A stretch of DNA of 64,000 nucleotides, taken from the NCBI RefSeq assembly GCF_039521745.1, contig NZ_BAAACT010000005.1; one strand, given 5' to 3'. Shown here piece by piece: positions 15,508 to 24,530 of the stretch. Every line of letters starts with the position of its first letter. Position 1 is the first letter of the stretch. Both the position numbers and the translations under genes were made by a program. The stretch comes from Faecalicatena contorta (lineage in GTDB: Bacteria; Bacillota; Clostridia; Lachnospirales; Lachnospiraceae). The notes beneath the pieces were generated by a model. The model saw only the letters and a list, made by a program, of their open reading frames with translations. It did not search any database and was not told the origin of the DNA.

Positions 15508-18000
15508 CTACTCCCTCAGCCGATCCACCAGTGCTTCCTTCTGAAACCCTCGAATCATAACCGCGGAGACAATCATAGGAATAATTGCCGTAAACACTGC
15601 ATACCCCAGGAACAGCCATCCCGGAAACCGGAAGCTCATATAGTCGATCCCAAAGTATTCAAATATCTTAACCATACCATACCCTGCCGCCGTTCCAAAG
15701 ACCAGAGTGATGACCAGGTTTCCGGCCGTCAGCATCAGCCCTTCCATCTGTATCATACGGGACAGTTGTTTTGTCGTCATTCCAACGGACTGCATCATCG
15801 CAAATTCATGTTTTCTCGTAAGAATATTAGTAATTAATGTGTTAATCATATTCAGGATGCTGAATGCCACAATGAAAAGACTTAACCCCAGCATGACCGA
15901 AAACAGGATACTAAAGGATTTTTCACTCTCTTCCAGCATTTCTCTGAGCGTACCCATTGTCAGCATCGGATTTTCATCCATTACCGCATTCAGCTGTTTT
16001 TCAATCTGGGCTTCTTTTTCACGGTCAACCTTCACAACGATCTCACTGTTAAGATTCAGGCCGTTTGCCATCTGGTTTAATGTCTCCTCCGGCAGGATAA
16101 AGTTCCCATAATTATTACTGTACTTTATATAGTCATCCGTATCCAGGATTCCTGCGACTGTAAATTCTTTTTCTAACTCATTTGCGCCGTCATACCAGGA
16201 CAGTTTTACCTTGTCACCAACTTCATACTTCCAGCCAAAAATTTCTTTATTAGAATCATTATACTGTACAAGCAGCTGATCTTCCTGTACCATGCTGTCA
16301 TAGTTAATATCGCCTTCTTCCAGCATGGTTTTCAGTTTTTCCACCTCATTTTCAGCAAAGGATACCATACTCTCCTCGTCCATTTCATCATGGGATTCCC
16401 AGCGCGTGTGTAATTCCTGGAATGTCTGAACCTTTTCCACCCCGTCAATAGACTCAATCTGCCTGATCAGCTCCTCATTTATCGGATTATTCTCCTGAAT
16501 GGATGTCTGTCCGTGTTCTGCTGTTTCCGATACATTGTAGGAAAGATCAATGACAAATTCCCCCAAACGGTACGGGCCCTGGCTGGCATACCCTTCCAGG
16601 CTGGTACATGTAATAAAGCACGCTGCCAGCATAAACAAAACGCCGCCGATTCCGAGTGATGCCATTGTCATAGCTGTTTTTTTCTTGTTTCTCGTGCGGT
16701 TCATGGAGGCCAGATTCATAGGCGTAAGATTCCGGTACATTTTTTTACTTCTGTCGCTGTGCGCGCCATCCTGACGTCTTCCCTCCGCATGCCGATTCTT
16801 TTTGCCTTTTTTCGGTTTTTCCGTCTCAACACCAGAAAATTTACTTGCTTCCACAGGCGCGATCGTGGAGGCAATGGATGCCGGTTTGCGGATAGACAGA
16901 AGCACCGTTATGATGTCAGCCACAATGACGGCTGCCCCGACCAGCAGTGTGTTCCTCCAGCTCCATCCTCCCGGTTTCAGGAGGTAACTGATTACGCCTC
17001 CAATCACAAGTCCCACGGGGATACCGATTCCACATAGTATCAGCCCCTCGGTGCGGACCATTCTGCGGATCTGGCGCTTTGTCATTCCGATGGTTCTAAG
17101 CTGCCCGAACTGACGGATGCGGCCTACCACTGAGAGATAAAATACACTGTAGATTACCAATACGCTGACAAACAGGATCCCAATGGCTACGCCGATTATC
17201 AACATATTCTGCTGGGCTTGCCGGTCGCCGCCGGATAAGGTATCCAGGTAGAAATTATTTTCATTGACATTTTTTCTCGCAATACCATAATCTGACGCCA
17301 TGGTGCGTATGGTATCTAAAAATTTTTGCTGCTTCATTTCTCTTGCATCATGAATGCGCACGATACCGTCGTATGCCACATCTTTCAGCTGTGATCCCTG
17401 TTCCGCATATTTCTGGGAAAGGATGAGACTATATATTTTTGGCGGACTATCCAAATGGAAGATTCCGGACAGAACGAATTCTTCGGTTGTTCCGTCTAAG
17501 AAGGTAAAGGACACCTTTTCGCCCGGTTCCCCCTGAAGCCCCAGTGCCTTGCAGTGTACATCTGACAGCATCACTTCGTTTATCTCTAACGGCTCTTTTC
17601 CTTTGACCGGAGTCACTGTATCAATCTCAACCCCGTCTGCCTTCAGCGGTTCACTATCATATGCCACGGGCTGGATCATTTTGCCGTCCACTTCCATGCC
17701 CTGGCCGCTTTTCATCCCCAGAACGTACTCTGTCCGTTTATCTTGTGAAAGTTCCTCCAGCTGCTGTCTGTCCAGCTTGTAATAAATAACATGCTGCATT
17801 TTTTCAACCTGGCGCGCCCTTTCCGTGTCCATACCCGCGTAAAACAAGGCCATGACCATGAGCAGGCTGACGGAAAGGATGATCGTAACTACAATAAAAA
17901 AGTTACGCATTTTGCTGCTTTTTATGCTGCTGGCAGCCAGACTTCTTACCGTTCTGCCATTATTATTTACAGCAATTTTCCCTGATGACTTCCGGCTCAT
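15508..18000 (-). CDS. FtsX-like ABC transporter permease (MacB/BceB class)
   Basis: An 830-aa permease with an N-terminal membrane helix (MRNFFIVVTIILSVSLLMVM), two FtsX domains (about 255-375 and 685-830) and large extracytoplasmic domains between them. Such transporters move or sense antimicrobial peptides and lipoproteins. ATG 18000 overlaps the stop of the ATPase gene (ATGA) and follows AGGTGG. With the linked ATPase, sensor kinase and regulator it forms a likely peptide-stress module. Confidence 0.88.
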   Translation of the reverse strand: MSRKSSGKIAVNNNGRTVRSLAASSIKSSKMRNFFIVVTIILSVSLLMVMALFYAGMDTERARQVEKMQHVIYYKLDRQQLEELSQDKRTEYVLGMKSGQGMEVDGKMIQPVAYDSEPLKADGVEIDTVTPVKGKEPLEINEVMLSDVHCKALGLQGEPGEKVSFTFLDGTTEEFVLSGIFHLDSPPKIYSLILSQKYAEQGSQLKDVAYDGIVRIHDAREMKQQKFLDTIRTMASDYGIARKNVNENNFYLDTLSGGDRQAQQNMLIIGVAIGILFVSVLVIYSVFYLSVVGRIRQFGQLRTIGMTKRQIRRMVRTEGLILCGIGIPVGLVIGGVISYLLKPGGWSWRNTLLVGAAVIVADIITVLLSIRKPASIASTIAPVEASKFSGVETEKPKKGKKNRHAEGRRQDGAHSDRSKKMYRNLTPMNLASMNRTRNKKKTAMTMASLGIGGVLFMLAACFITCTSLEGYASQGPYRLGEFVIDLSYNVSETAEHGQTSIQENNPINEELIRQIESIDGVEKVQTFQELHTRWESHDEMDEESMVSFAENEVEKLKTMLEEGDINYDSMVQEDQLLVQYNDSNKEIFGWKYEVGDKVKLSWYDGANELEKEFTVAGILDTDDYIKYSNNYGNFILPEETLNQMANGLNLNSEIVVKVDREKEAQIEKQLNAVMDENPMLTMGTLREMLEESEKSFSILFSVMLGLSLFIVAFSILNMINTLITNILTRKHEFAMMQSVGMTTKQLSRMIQMEGLMLTAGNLVITLVFGTAAGYGMVKIFEYFGIDYMSFRFPGWLFLGYAVFTAIIPMIVSAVMIRGFQKEALVDRLRE

Positions 18001-18677
18001 GCATTCCACCTGCTTTCCCTGATCTTTCCGTCTTCGATGCGGATGGTTCTGTCGGCAAGCTGTGCAATCTCCTCATTGTGAGTGATCATGACAACTGTCT
18101 GGTGGAACTGTCTGCTCGTCATTTTAATCAGCCCCAGCACATCCTGGCTGGTTTTGGAATCCAGATTCCCGGTGGGTTCATCTGCTAGAATGATTGCCGG
18201 TTTTGAGGCCAGTGCCCTGGCAATTGCCACTCTCTGCTGCTGGCCTCCGGAAAGATTGTTCGGCATTTCCATCAGCTTTTGCTCCAGGCCCAGAAGCGAA
18301 ATGATTTTTTTCAGATAGGTCTCATCCGGTTTCTCTCCATCCAGAGAGACCGGCAGCACGATATTTTCGTACACATTCAGTATGGGGATCAGATTGTAGT
18401 TCTGGAACACGAATCCGATCCTCCTGCGGCGGAATATTGTCAGGCGGTCGTCATCCATTCCCGACAGGTCTTTGTCCGCTATAATAACTTTTCCCGATGA
18501 GGGAACGTCCAGGCCTCCCATCATATTCAGAAGGGTTGACTTACCGCTGCCAGATGTCCCTACAACCGCCACAAATTCGCCGTCTTCTATTTCCAGGGAT
18601 ACGCCGTCCAGCGCACGTACAACATTGGGTTCTTTCCCATAATATTTCTTCAGATTTTCCGTTTTCAGTATACTCAT
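17997..18677 (-). CDS. ABC transporter ATP-binding protein (LolD/MacB class)
   Basis: A 226-aa ATPase with Walker A GTSGSGKS (40-47), Q-loop FVFQNYNLIP, signature LSGGQQQR, Walker B AIILADEPTGNLDS and switch ITHNEE. ATG 18677 has AAGGAG 8 nt upstream; the open frame further upstream has no ribosome site. It is coupled by a 4-bp overlap to the FtsX-type permease. Confidence 0.93.
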   Translation of the reverse strand: MSILKTENLKKYYGKEPNVVRALDGVSLEIEDGEFVAVVGTSGSGKSTLLNMMGGLDVPSSGKVIIADKDLSGMDDDRLTIFRRRRIGFVFQNYNLIPILNVYENIVLPVSLDGEKPDETYLKKIISLLGLEQKLMEMPNNLSGGQQQRVAIARALASKPAIILADEPTGNLDSKTSQDVLGLIKMTSRQFHQTVVMITHNEEIAQLADRTIRIEDGKIRESRWNA

Positions 18678-18864
18678 TTTAAACACTCCTTTGAACACCG
18701 TTTTTTGGTCTGTAATAAGAATATCAAAGAAATGTTTCAAAAACCTCTCAAAAAACATAAGAATTTTGTAGGTTTTCCGTTATTATTCACGGGGCCATAC
18801 ACCACGCTGCACGGCATCCGGGCCAATCAAGTGATAGGATCCATCCGGCTGTGCACCTCAGCGG

Positions 18865-19854
18865 TTAATCTTGTTTTTCGCTCTGTATCTCTGCTCCTGC
18901 AGAGACGCCAGACTGCCCGCTTATCCTGTTGAGAATATATACTGCCACTTTCGTCCCGGCCCCCTCCCGGGACTGTATTTTCAGATACCCCTCCTGTTTT
19001 GTGATAATCTCTCTGGTTAGATACAGGCCGATCCCGACCCCTTCCGTTCTGTTCGCTTTTCCCTCTCTAAAAAAACGTTTACACACATCATTGATATGCT
19101 CCGCTGCAATTCCCATACCATTGTCTTCAATGACAATCTTCGTGTAAATTTCCAGAGGTTCTGCATAGATCCGGATCTTTCCACCCTCCTCAGTATATTT
19201 CACGGCGTTATCCACAATATTGAAAATAGCTTCCGCCGTCCACTTGGCATCGTAGTACAGATAGACCGCCTCCGGGCACTCGACTTCTATTTCCAGCCCT
19301 TTTTGTTCCGCCTTCACCCGGATGCTTTCCGCCACTTCATACAACGTATTCCTGAGGCAGTTTTTTTCGGGATGGATGGAGATCATATGGGTCTCCAGGC
19401 GGGACATTTTCAATAGAGACTGCACCAGGAATTCCAATTTTCCTACCTGCCTGCCCAGCACTTCAAGGCACTGTTCCCGGATCTCTTCGGGCAGTTCTTT
19501 CTGACGGACTGTATCGCAATACATGGTAATATTTGCAATGGGTGTCTTCAGCTGGTGGGAAATGTCGGATACAATGCTCTGCACTTCCCTTTTCTGATCC
19601 TCATTTTTCTTTGCCGCAGCTTCCGTAATATCGGAAAGCCGCTTCAGCCTCATCTGTACACGGGAAGCCAGTGTTTCATCCTCCAGAACAAACTCCTCCA
19701 TCGACTCCTTCCGAAGAATAGTGTCTATAGAATCACAAATTTCCTCTGTAAACGCGATATATTTTTTCCGCATATTGATCCAAAGGATCAGCCCGGTAAC
19801 TGCTGCACTGATGACTGCTGCAGCAACGGCAGCGGCGATTGTCCATTTATCCAT
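18865..19854 (-). CDS. Sensor histidine kinase linked to the ABC transporter
   Basis: A 329-aa kinase with a single N-terminal membrane helix (residues 5-27) and no obvious extracytoplasmic sensor. The phospho-acceptor is His100 in SDISHQLKTPI; N box NIVDNAVKY, G1 DNGMGI and G2 GVGIGLYLTRE follow. Lacking a sensor domain, it probably receives the signal from the adjacent transporter, as in Bce-type systems. It overlaps the response regulator gene by 8 bp. Confidence 0.9.
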   Translation of the reverse strand: MDKWTIAAAVAAAVISAAVTGLILWINMRKKYIAFTEEICDSIDTILRKESMEEFVLEDETLASRVQMRLKRLSDITEAAAKKNEDQKREVQSIVSDISHQLKTPIANITMYCDTVRQKELPEEIREQCLEVLGRQVGKLEFLVQSLLKMSRLETHMISIHPEKNCLRNTLYEVAESIRVKAEQKGLEIEVECPEAVYLYYDAKWTAEAIFNIVDNAVKYTEEGGKIRIYAEPLEIYTKIVIEDNGMGIAAEHINDVCKRFFREGKANRTEGVGIGLYLTREIITKQEGYLKIQSREGAGTKVAVYILNRISGQSGVSAGAEIQSEKQD

Positions 19855-20539
19855 TTTCAGCTCCTGTCCAGCGGTACCCGGTTCCGTAAACGGTCTTAAT
19901 ATACGTAAACTCCCGATCAGCTATCTTCGATCTGAGACGGCTAACAAAGATGGTCAGCGTATGCTCATCCACATAATTGCCATCATTATCCCACAGCTCA
20001 TCAATCAACACCTGCCTTGTCAGAACGATTCCGGGGTTTCTTAAGAACTTCTCAAGGAGCTTAAACTCCGTGGGAGTCAGGGAAAGCGGCTTACCACTTT
20101 TCAATACGGTATAGCTCTCAAAATCAATTATCAGATTCCCTGTCTGGATCTGATTTTTCACTTCCATGGACGGCTGATATCTCCGCAGCACAGCCCGGAC
20201 ACGCTCTACCAGCACCTGAATATGGAACGGCTTAGTAATATAGTCATCCGCCCCTGCCCGGAATCCGGCAATCATATCTTCATCCATATCCCTGGCTGTC
20301 AGAAATATGATGGGGACATTCAGCATACGGCGCACCTTTTCCGCAAATTCAACTCCGTTTCCATCCGGCAGATTGATATCCAGCAAAAGCAGGTCCGCCT
20401 GGACCGTCTCCAGCTGCAGAAACGCATCCTGTATATTATATACTGCCTCTGCCAAAAATCCCGCCGCTTCCATATTTATCCGAAGCCCTTCTGCAAGGGC
20501 AAGGTCATCTTCTACTATTAAAATCTTTTGTTTTTCCAC
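19847..20539 (-). CDS. OmpR-family response regulator
   Basis: A 230-aa regulator: receiver with the acidic pair Glu10-Asp11 and phospho-acceptor Asp54 (LLLLDINLPDG), then a winged-helix DNA-binding domain (LTPTEFKLLEKFLRNPG to YIKTVYGTGYRW). The GTG start at 20539 has AAAGGAGT 9 nt upstream. It is first in the operon RR-HK-ATPase-permease and probably controls it. Confidence 0.92.
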   Translation of the reverse strand: MEKQKILIVEDDLALAEGLRINMEAAGFLAEAVYNIQDAFLQLETVQADLLLLDINLPDGNGVEFAEKVRRMLNVPIIFLTARDMDEDMIAGFRAGADDYITKPFHIQVLVERVRAVLRRYQPSMEVKNQIQTGNLIIDFESYTVLKSGKPLSLTPTEFKLLEKFLRNPGIVLTRQVLIDELWDNDGNYVDEHTLTIFVSRLRSKIADREFTYIKTVYGTGYRWTGAENG

Positions 20540-20674
20540 TCTTAAAAGACTCCTTTTCTTCCACAATATCTTATGCCCCCCATGGGACTGGCAGTTAATT
20601 ATTATACGATGTACTAGTCAGACACACTTGAACTCTATTGGTATCCCTACTAAACTGTTGTGGAGGTGATCAAA

Positions 20675-21232
20675 TTGAAACATCCATTTTCATATGAAGT
20701 TATATACAGCAGCCGGAAAACACTGGCCATACAAATCACAGCGGAGGGCAGCGTCAAAGTCCGCGCCCCCAAAAACTGCCCCAGATCCTCCATCGACCGT
20801 TTTCTCAAAGAAAAAGAAGCCTGGGTACTCAAATACATCGATAAAGCGAAGCAAAATCCACGGCCTGCCCCGCAGCCGCTTACCGCACGGCAGCGAAGCC
20901 GCTACATTAAAATAGCAAGAGATATTTTCACACAAAAAACCGCTTACTATGCATCCATCATGCACGTCTCCTACGGACGCATCTCCATCCGGGAACAAAA
21001 GACGCGATGGGGAAGCTGCTCCAGCCAGGGAAACCTCAACTACAACTGGCGGCTGATCTTTGCCCCCGAGAATGTGCTGGATTATATTGTAGTCCATGAG
21101 CTGGCGCATAGAAAAGAGATGAACCATTCAGCCGCATTTTATAACATCGTAGAAGAGATACTTCCTAATTACAAAAGCTGCCAGAAATGGCTGCGAGATA
21201 ACGGAACCATGCTCTGGAGCAAAGGGGTCTGA
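20675..21232 (+). CDS. YgjP-like (DUF45) M48-type metallopeptidase domain protein
   Basis: A 185-aa DUF45/YgjP protein with TRWGSCS (110-116), the zinc motif HELAH (141-145) and a third ligand His151 in the segment MNHS. Members are often predicted single-domain proteases near restriction or housekeeping genes; the substrate is unknown. TTG 20675 is chosen because GGAGGTGATC lies just upstream. The last codons and stop (SKGV, TGA) are encoded inside a copy of the AAAGGGGTCTGACCCC repeat, so the repeat appears to provide the gene's 3' end. Confidence 0.85.
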   Translation: MKHPFSYEVIYSSRKTLAIQITAEGSVKVRAPKNCPRSSIDRFLKEKEAWVLKYIDKAKQNPRPAPQPLTARQRSRYIKIARDIFTQKTAYYASIMHVSYGRISIREQKTRWGSCSSQGNLNYNWRLIFAPENVLDYIVVHELAHRKEMNHSAAFYNIVEEILPNYKSCQKWLRDNGTMLWSKGV

Positions 21233-21242
21233 CCCCTTTGCG
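21220..21242. repeat. AAAGGGGTCTGACCCC palindrome overlapping the 3' end of the YgjP-like gene
   Basis: A perfect palindrome whose centre provides the TGA stop. It may also act as a terminator hairpin. A related GGGCCAGCCCCCC block lies about 35 bp further on. Confidence 0.8.
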
Positions 21243-21280
21243 GAGGAAGCTGTTCTTTTTACAGAAGGGCCAGCCCCCCT

Positions 21281-21469
21281 TTACATCTGTTTTCTTACGA
21301 TTTTATACTCATCCCCATGCCTGTAATATGGGCACTCATGAAAATCCCCTTTTACAAACCGAACCATTTCGTCTTCATCCAGATTCTGCGTGCAGACGTA
21401 ACACTCATAATCCTCATCGTATTCATAGTTCATACAGTATTCGCAGTTTGATGCCTCACGCTTATTCAA
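21281..21469 (-). CDS. DUF6472-type Cys-rich small protein
   Basis: A 62-aa protein with cysteines in the pattern CEYC, YECYVC and HECPYY, and an acidic middle. This matches the small DUF6472 family common in Lachnospiraceae, likely metal-binding but without known role. The TTG start at 21469 follows GGAGGGGG and overlaps the end of maf by 8 bp, so the two genes are probably co-translated. Confidence 0.8.
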   Translation of the reverse strand: MNKREASNCEYCMNYEYDEDYECYVCTQNLDEDEMVRFVKGDFHECPYYRHGDEYKIVRKQM

Positions 21470-22064
21470 CGTTACCCCCTCCGATCTGTTTCAATTGCTG
21501 GTACAAACAAGAAACCGGCAGACCCACTACGTTATAATAATCCCCTTCTATCCTGTCAATATAAGCCGCAAATGCCCCCTGTATCCCGTATGCGCCTGCC
21601 TTATCCATAGGCTCCCCGCTCTTGATATATGACAGAATCTCGTCCCGTTCCATAGCATGTACATAAACCTTGGTCTCAACCACATGATTTAAAGTCTGAC
21701 ACGCGCCCCCCTCATCATAATCCAAAATGGCAGTCCCGGTAAACACCTGATGCGCCCTGCCCTGCAGTTCCGTCAGCATCTCAAATGCCTCAGCTTCATC
21801 CTTTGGCTTACCCAATATCTTATCGTCCACAGCCACGATCGTATCTGCCCCAATTATAACCGTATCCCTCAATCCATGTTCTGCACCAAGTTCAGCCGCT
21901 ACATTCTCCGCTTTCATCAAAGCCAGTTCCTTCACAATCTCCTGGGGAACCGTACTATCATAATGCTCCTCTTTATTACTTACCACAACTTCAAACTTCA
22001 GCCCAATCAGCGTCATCAACTCACTTCGCCTGGGTGATGCAGAGCCCAGTACAATCCTCTTCAT
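21462..22064 (-). CDS. maf: Maf-family nucleoside triphosphate pyrophosphatase
   Basis: A 200-aa Maf protein, a house-cleaning pyrophosphatase that hydrolyses non-canonical or pyrimidine nucleoside triphosphates and is linked to septum inhibition. The nucleotide-binding motif GSASPRRSEL begins at residue 7; IIGADTIV and LGKPKDEAEAFEML follow. ATG 22064 has GGGAGGC 7 nt upstream. It is followed by the DUF6472 gene. Confidence 0.92.
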   Translation of the reverse strand: MKRIVLGSASPRRSELMTLIGLKFEVVVSNKEEHYDSTVPQEIVKELALMKAENVAAELGAEHGLRDTVIIGADTIVAVDDKILGKPKDEAEAFEMLTELQGRAHQVFTGTAILDYDEGGACQTLNHVVETKVYVHAMERDEILSYIKSGEPMDKAGAYGIQGAFAAYIDRIEGDYYNVVGLPVSCLYQQLKQIGGGNVE

Positions 22065-22616
22065 AACATATGCCTCCCATAACTTTCAATAGCACTATTG
22101 TATCACGGACACATACTCTGCGAAAGCCCTTTGTTCCGGTATGCCGTTTGGTAATAATATTCCGTGGTGCATATAGAATACCGTTATTTTATAGTAAACA
22201 AATGGAGACAATATGTTCCACCAAGCGAATCAATACGCCGCCCCGCTTAAGAAGCCCCCAGAAGACAAGCTTTACTCCCGATTGGATGAACCCAGCAAAA
22301 TGAAGGGCTAGCCGAAAGCCTGCCAAATGCACATATGCCGACTCAAAGTACTAAAACGGGCCTTAGAAATTCTTGGAAGCCGACAGCCGAAAAAGCGGGG
22401 AAATTTTGTGATCACCAAATCACAAAATTAGGCGGCCCAGCGCGAGAAATCATCGGATTTCTTGCGATGTGCCGCCTGTGCCCCGCTTTTTTGGCTGTCG
22501 GCTTCCTAGAATTTCTTAGGTTCGTGTCCGCACTTCGAGACGGCATATGTGCATTTGGCAGGCTTTCGGCTAGCCCTTCATTTTGCGCCCCCATCCATCG
22601 CCCCCCCTAAAGCGAG
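22065..22616. other. Gap between maf and the GH127 operon
   Basis: The first 150 bp should hold the maf promoter; the rest is a structured repeat (22218-22592). Small frames here run across the repeat and are not called. Confidence 0.7.
22218..22592. repeat. Large structured repeat with 45-bp terminal inverted repeats and cloverleaf core (copy 1)
   Basis: Arms 22296-22340 and 22541-22585 are perfect 45-nt complements. Inside, 22365-22400 pairs with 22481-22516 (nearly perfect, including GCCGACAGCC / GGCTGTCGGC). Two inner hairpins, AATTTTGTGAT / ATCACAAAATT and GCGAGAAATC / GGATTTCTTGC, sit at the tip. The left 80 bp (containing CGAATCAATACGCCG) and the end GCGCCCCCAT are shared with copy 2 at 42.6 kb. 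No transposase is encoded. It looks like a non-autonomous mobile repeat or a structured RNA. Confidence 0.8.
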
Positions 22617-24521
22617 TCAACGCCTAACCCAAACCAGCATTTCCCCAAGCCCCCGATTCCCCCACCGTGCATAAGGAACCGCCTTCATCGTGACTTTTTT
22701 TCTCGCCGGCTGTTCAAATGAATACAGCTCATGATTGTCTGGATTCTGATATTCCCGATACCCCCGTATATAGACAGGCGGGTAAAACTCTTCTCTGCCT
22801 TCTCTTTCCTGTCCCATTTCTTTTGTCCCGCAAATCGATTCTGCGATCAGCGCATTCAGATCTTCTCCATTGTCAGCTTCCTCCAGGCAGTAGACAATGG
22901 GGCCCCGCAATATCGCTGCTCTGCCGCTGTCTGCAGATACCTTGGGATTTGCATATACAAACCGGCTTTGAATATCAAATTGAAGTTGAATGACGTCACC
23001 ATCACACCACGCCCTGTTTATTTCCATATATCCTGTAACTTCTTCCGGTTGTATTTCTTCTCCATTGTCCAGTACTCCAATGCTCTTACTCCAGCCAGGT
23101 TTCCTGAATCTGACAGACATCTCTTTCTTTGGGCCAAAATACTTTATCTCCAGTCTCCCGTCTCCCAGGTAATCTCCGGTGATCTCCCACAGCCCCCCGT
23201 CCTCCAAATAGATTTTTCCTCCAATATAGAGGTGTATGGCTAACTGATTTTCCTCCTGATTAAAATCATAAACATATTTATCTAATGACGTAATGGTTCT
23301 TGCCGCGTTTGGCGGACAGCACGCACATCCGAACCAGGTTACCCTGCTTGTTTTCACATGCCGCAGATCGTATCTCTGGTCGGCTTCACGGGGATTCAGC
23401 ATAAGAGGGTTTACATAAAAATACTCTTTGCCATTGTCCGACATACCGCTCAATACCCCATTGTACAATGCCAGTTCCATAATATCCGAATACTGGCTGT
23501 TCAGCTTCAGACGGAGCATCCGCCTTGCCCAGAACACCAGCCCGATGGACGCACAGGTTTCTGCATATGCCCTGTCATTTGGAAGATCGTATGGAACCGA
23601 AAATGCCTCTCCATGCTCATCCGCTCCCACTGCTCCTGTAATATACATCTTTCGCTTTGTCACATCCTGCCACAGCGCATCCAGGGCCCGGATGGTCTTT
23701 TCATCTCCTGTTTCGTATGCCAGATCCGCCAAGCCGGAATACAAATACATGGCCCTGACGGCATGACCCACCGCCTCGCTCTGCTCCTGCACTGGTTTCT
23801 GTGCCTGGTGATACTCGAGTCCAAACCATTTATCCTTAAATTGTTCACCGAATCCGGAATCGTTTAATAAGAAAGAGGGCTGCTTTCCCCGTTCTAATAA
23901 CAGGTATTTCATAAAAGCCAAATATTTTTCTTTTTGGGTATATTGATAAAGCCTGTACAGCGCCAGCTCCAATTCTGGGTGTCCGGGGTAGATATGCAGT
24001 TTCCCCTCTTCCGGACCGATTCTTTCCATAAACCAATCCATATAACGCTCTACAATCTGCAGCAGCCGTTCTTTCCCCGTTGCTTCTGCATACGCAGCCG
24101 CGGCCTCCGCCAGATGGCCCGCGCAGTACATTTCATGGCCGTGTGCGATATTGGTAAGCCGTTCCCCCTTGCCTGCGCAAGTGTAATATGTATTAAGATA
24201 ACCATCGCTTTGCTGCGCCCGTCCTATGATTTCAATCAGTTCATCAATCTGGGATTCCAGCTTGGGATTCTCCTTTATTCTAAGAGAATATGCCGCGCCC
24301 TCTATCCATTTGGCCACATCACTGTCCTGAAATAACATGCCTGCATACTCACCCTCCGCCAGCTTTGCCGCAATTCTAAAATTCTCAATTGCATGGCTCT
24401 TAGGTATCCCGGGGACAGCATCGCTTAGTACTTCATACTGATAAGGTATTATGCATTTGCACATTTTCTCAATCTGCCCGCTCCAGAAAATGTCCCTGAT
24501 TTCCATTTTTGTCTGTTTCAT
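22617..24521 (-). CDS. GH127 beta-L-arabinofuranosidase
   Basis: A 634-aa glycoside hydrolase of family 127 (DUF1680). The zinc-thiolate centre known from HypBA1 (Glu338, Cys340, Cys417, Cys418) is matched by Glu321, Cys323, Cys401 and Cys402 in AETCASIG and GCACCPPNAARTI. GH127 enzymes remove beta-L-arabinofuranose, for instance from hydroxyproline-rich plant glycoproteins. No signal peptide is seen, so it acts on imported oligosaccharides. It is last in the operon SBP-permease-permease-GH127-GH127; its start is 9 bp after the previous stop, with AAGGTGA 9 nt upstream. Confidence 0.92.
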   Translation of the reverse strand: MKQTKMEIRDIFWSGQIEKMCKCIIPYQYEVLSDAVPGIPKSHAIENFRIAAKLAEGEYAGMLFQDSDVAKWIEGAAYSLRIKENPKLESQIDELIEIIGRAQQSDGYLNTYYTCAGKGERLTNIAHGHEMYCAGHLAEAAAAYAEATGKERLLQIVERYMDWFMERIGPEEGKLHIYPGHPELELALYRLYQYTQKEKYLAFMKYLLLERGKQPSFLLNDSGFGEQFKDKWFGLEYHQAQKPVQEQSEAVGHAVRAMYLYSGLADLAYETGDEKTIRALDALWQDVTKRKMYITGAVGADEHGEAFSVPYDLPNDRAYAETCASIGLVFWARRMLRLKLNSQYSDIMELALYNGVLSGMSDNGKEYFYVNPLMLNPREADQRYDLRHVKTSRVTWFGCACCPPNAARTITSLDKYVYDFNQEENQLAIHLYIGGKIYLEDGGLWEITGDYLGDGRLEIKYFGPKKEMSVRFRKPGWSKSIGVLDNGEEIQPEEVTGYMEINRAWCDGDVIQLQFDIQSRFVYANPKVSADSGRAAILRGPIVYCLEEADNGEDLNALIAESICGTKEMGQEREGREEFYPPVYIRGYREYQNPDNHELYSFEQPARKKVTMKAVPYARWGNRGLGEMLVWVRR

Positions 24522-24530
24522 AACATCAAA

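Noticed and set aside
20675..21232. SprT or ribosome-associated protease call
   Set aside because: The HELAH context with TRWGSCS and MNHS fits the YgjP/DUF45 family better.
22412..22594. Small frames through the structured repeats (also 42571-42774), similar to each other
   Set aside because: Their similarity follows from the repeat DNA, and the frames run through the hairpin arms; there is no ribosome site or independent evidence of translation.
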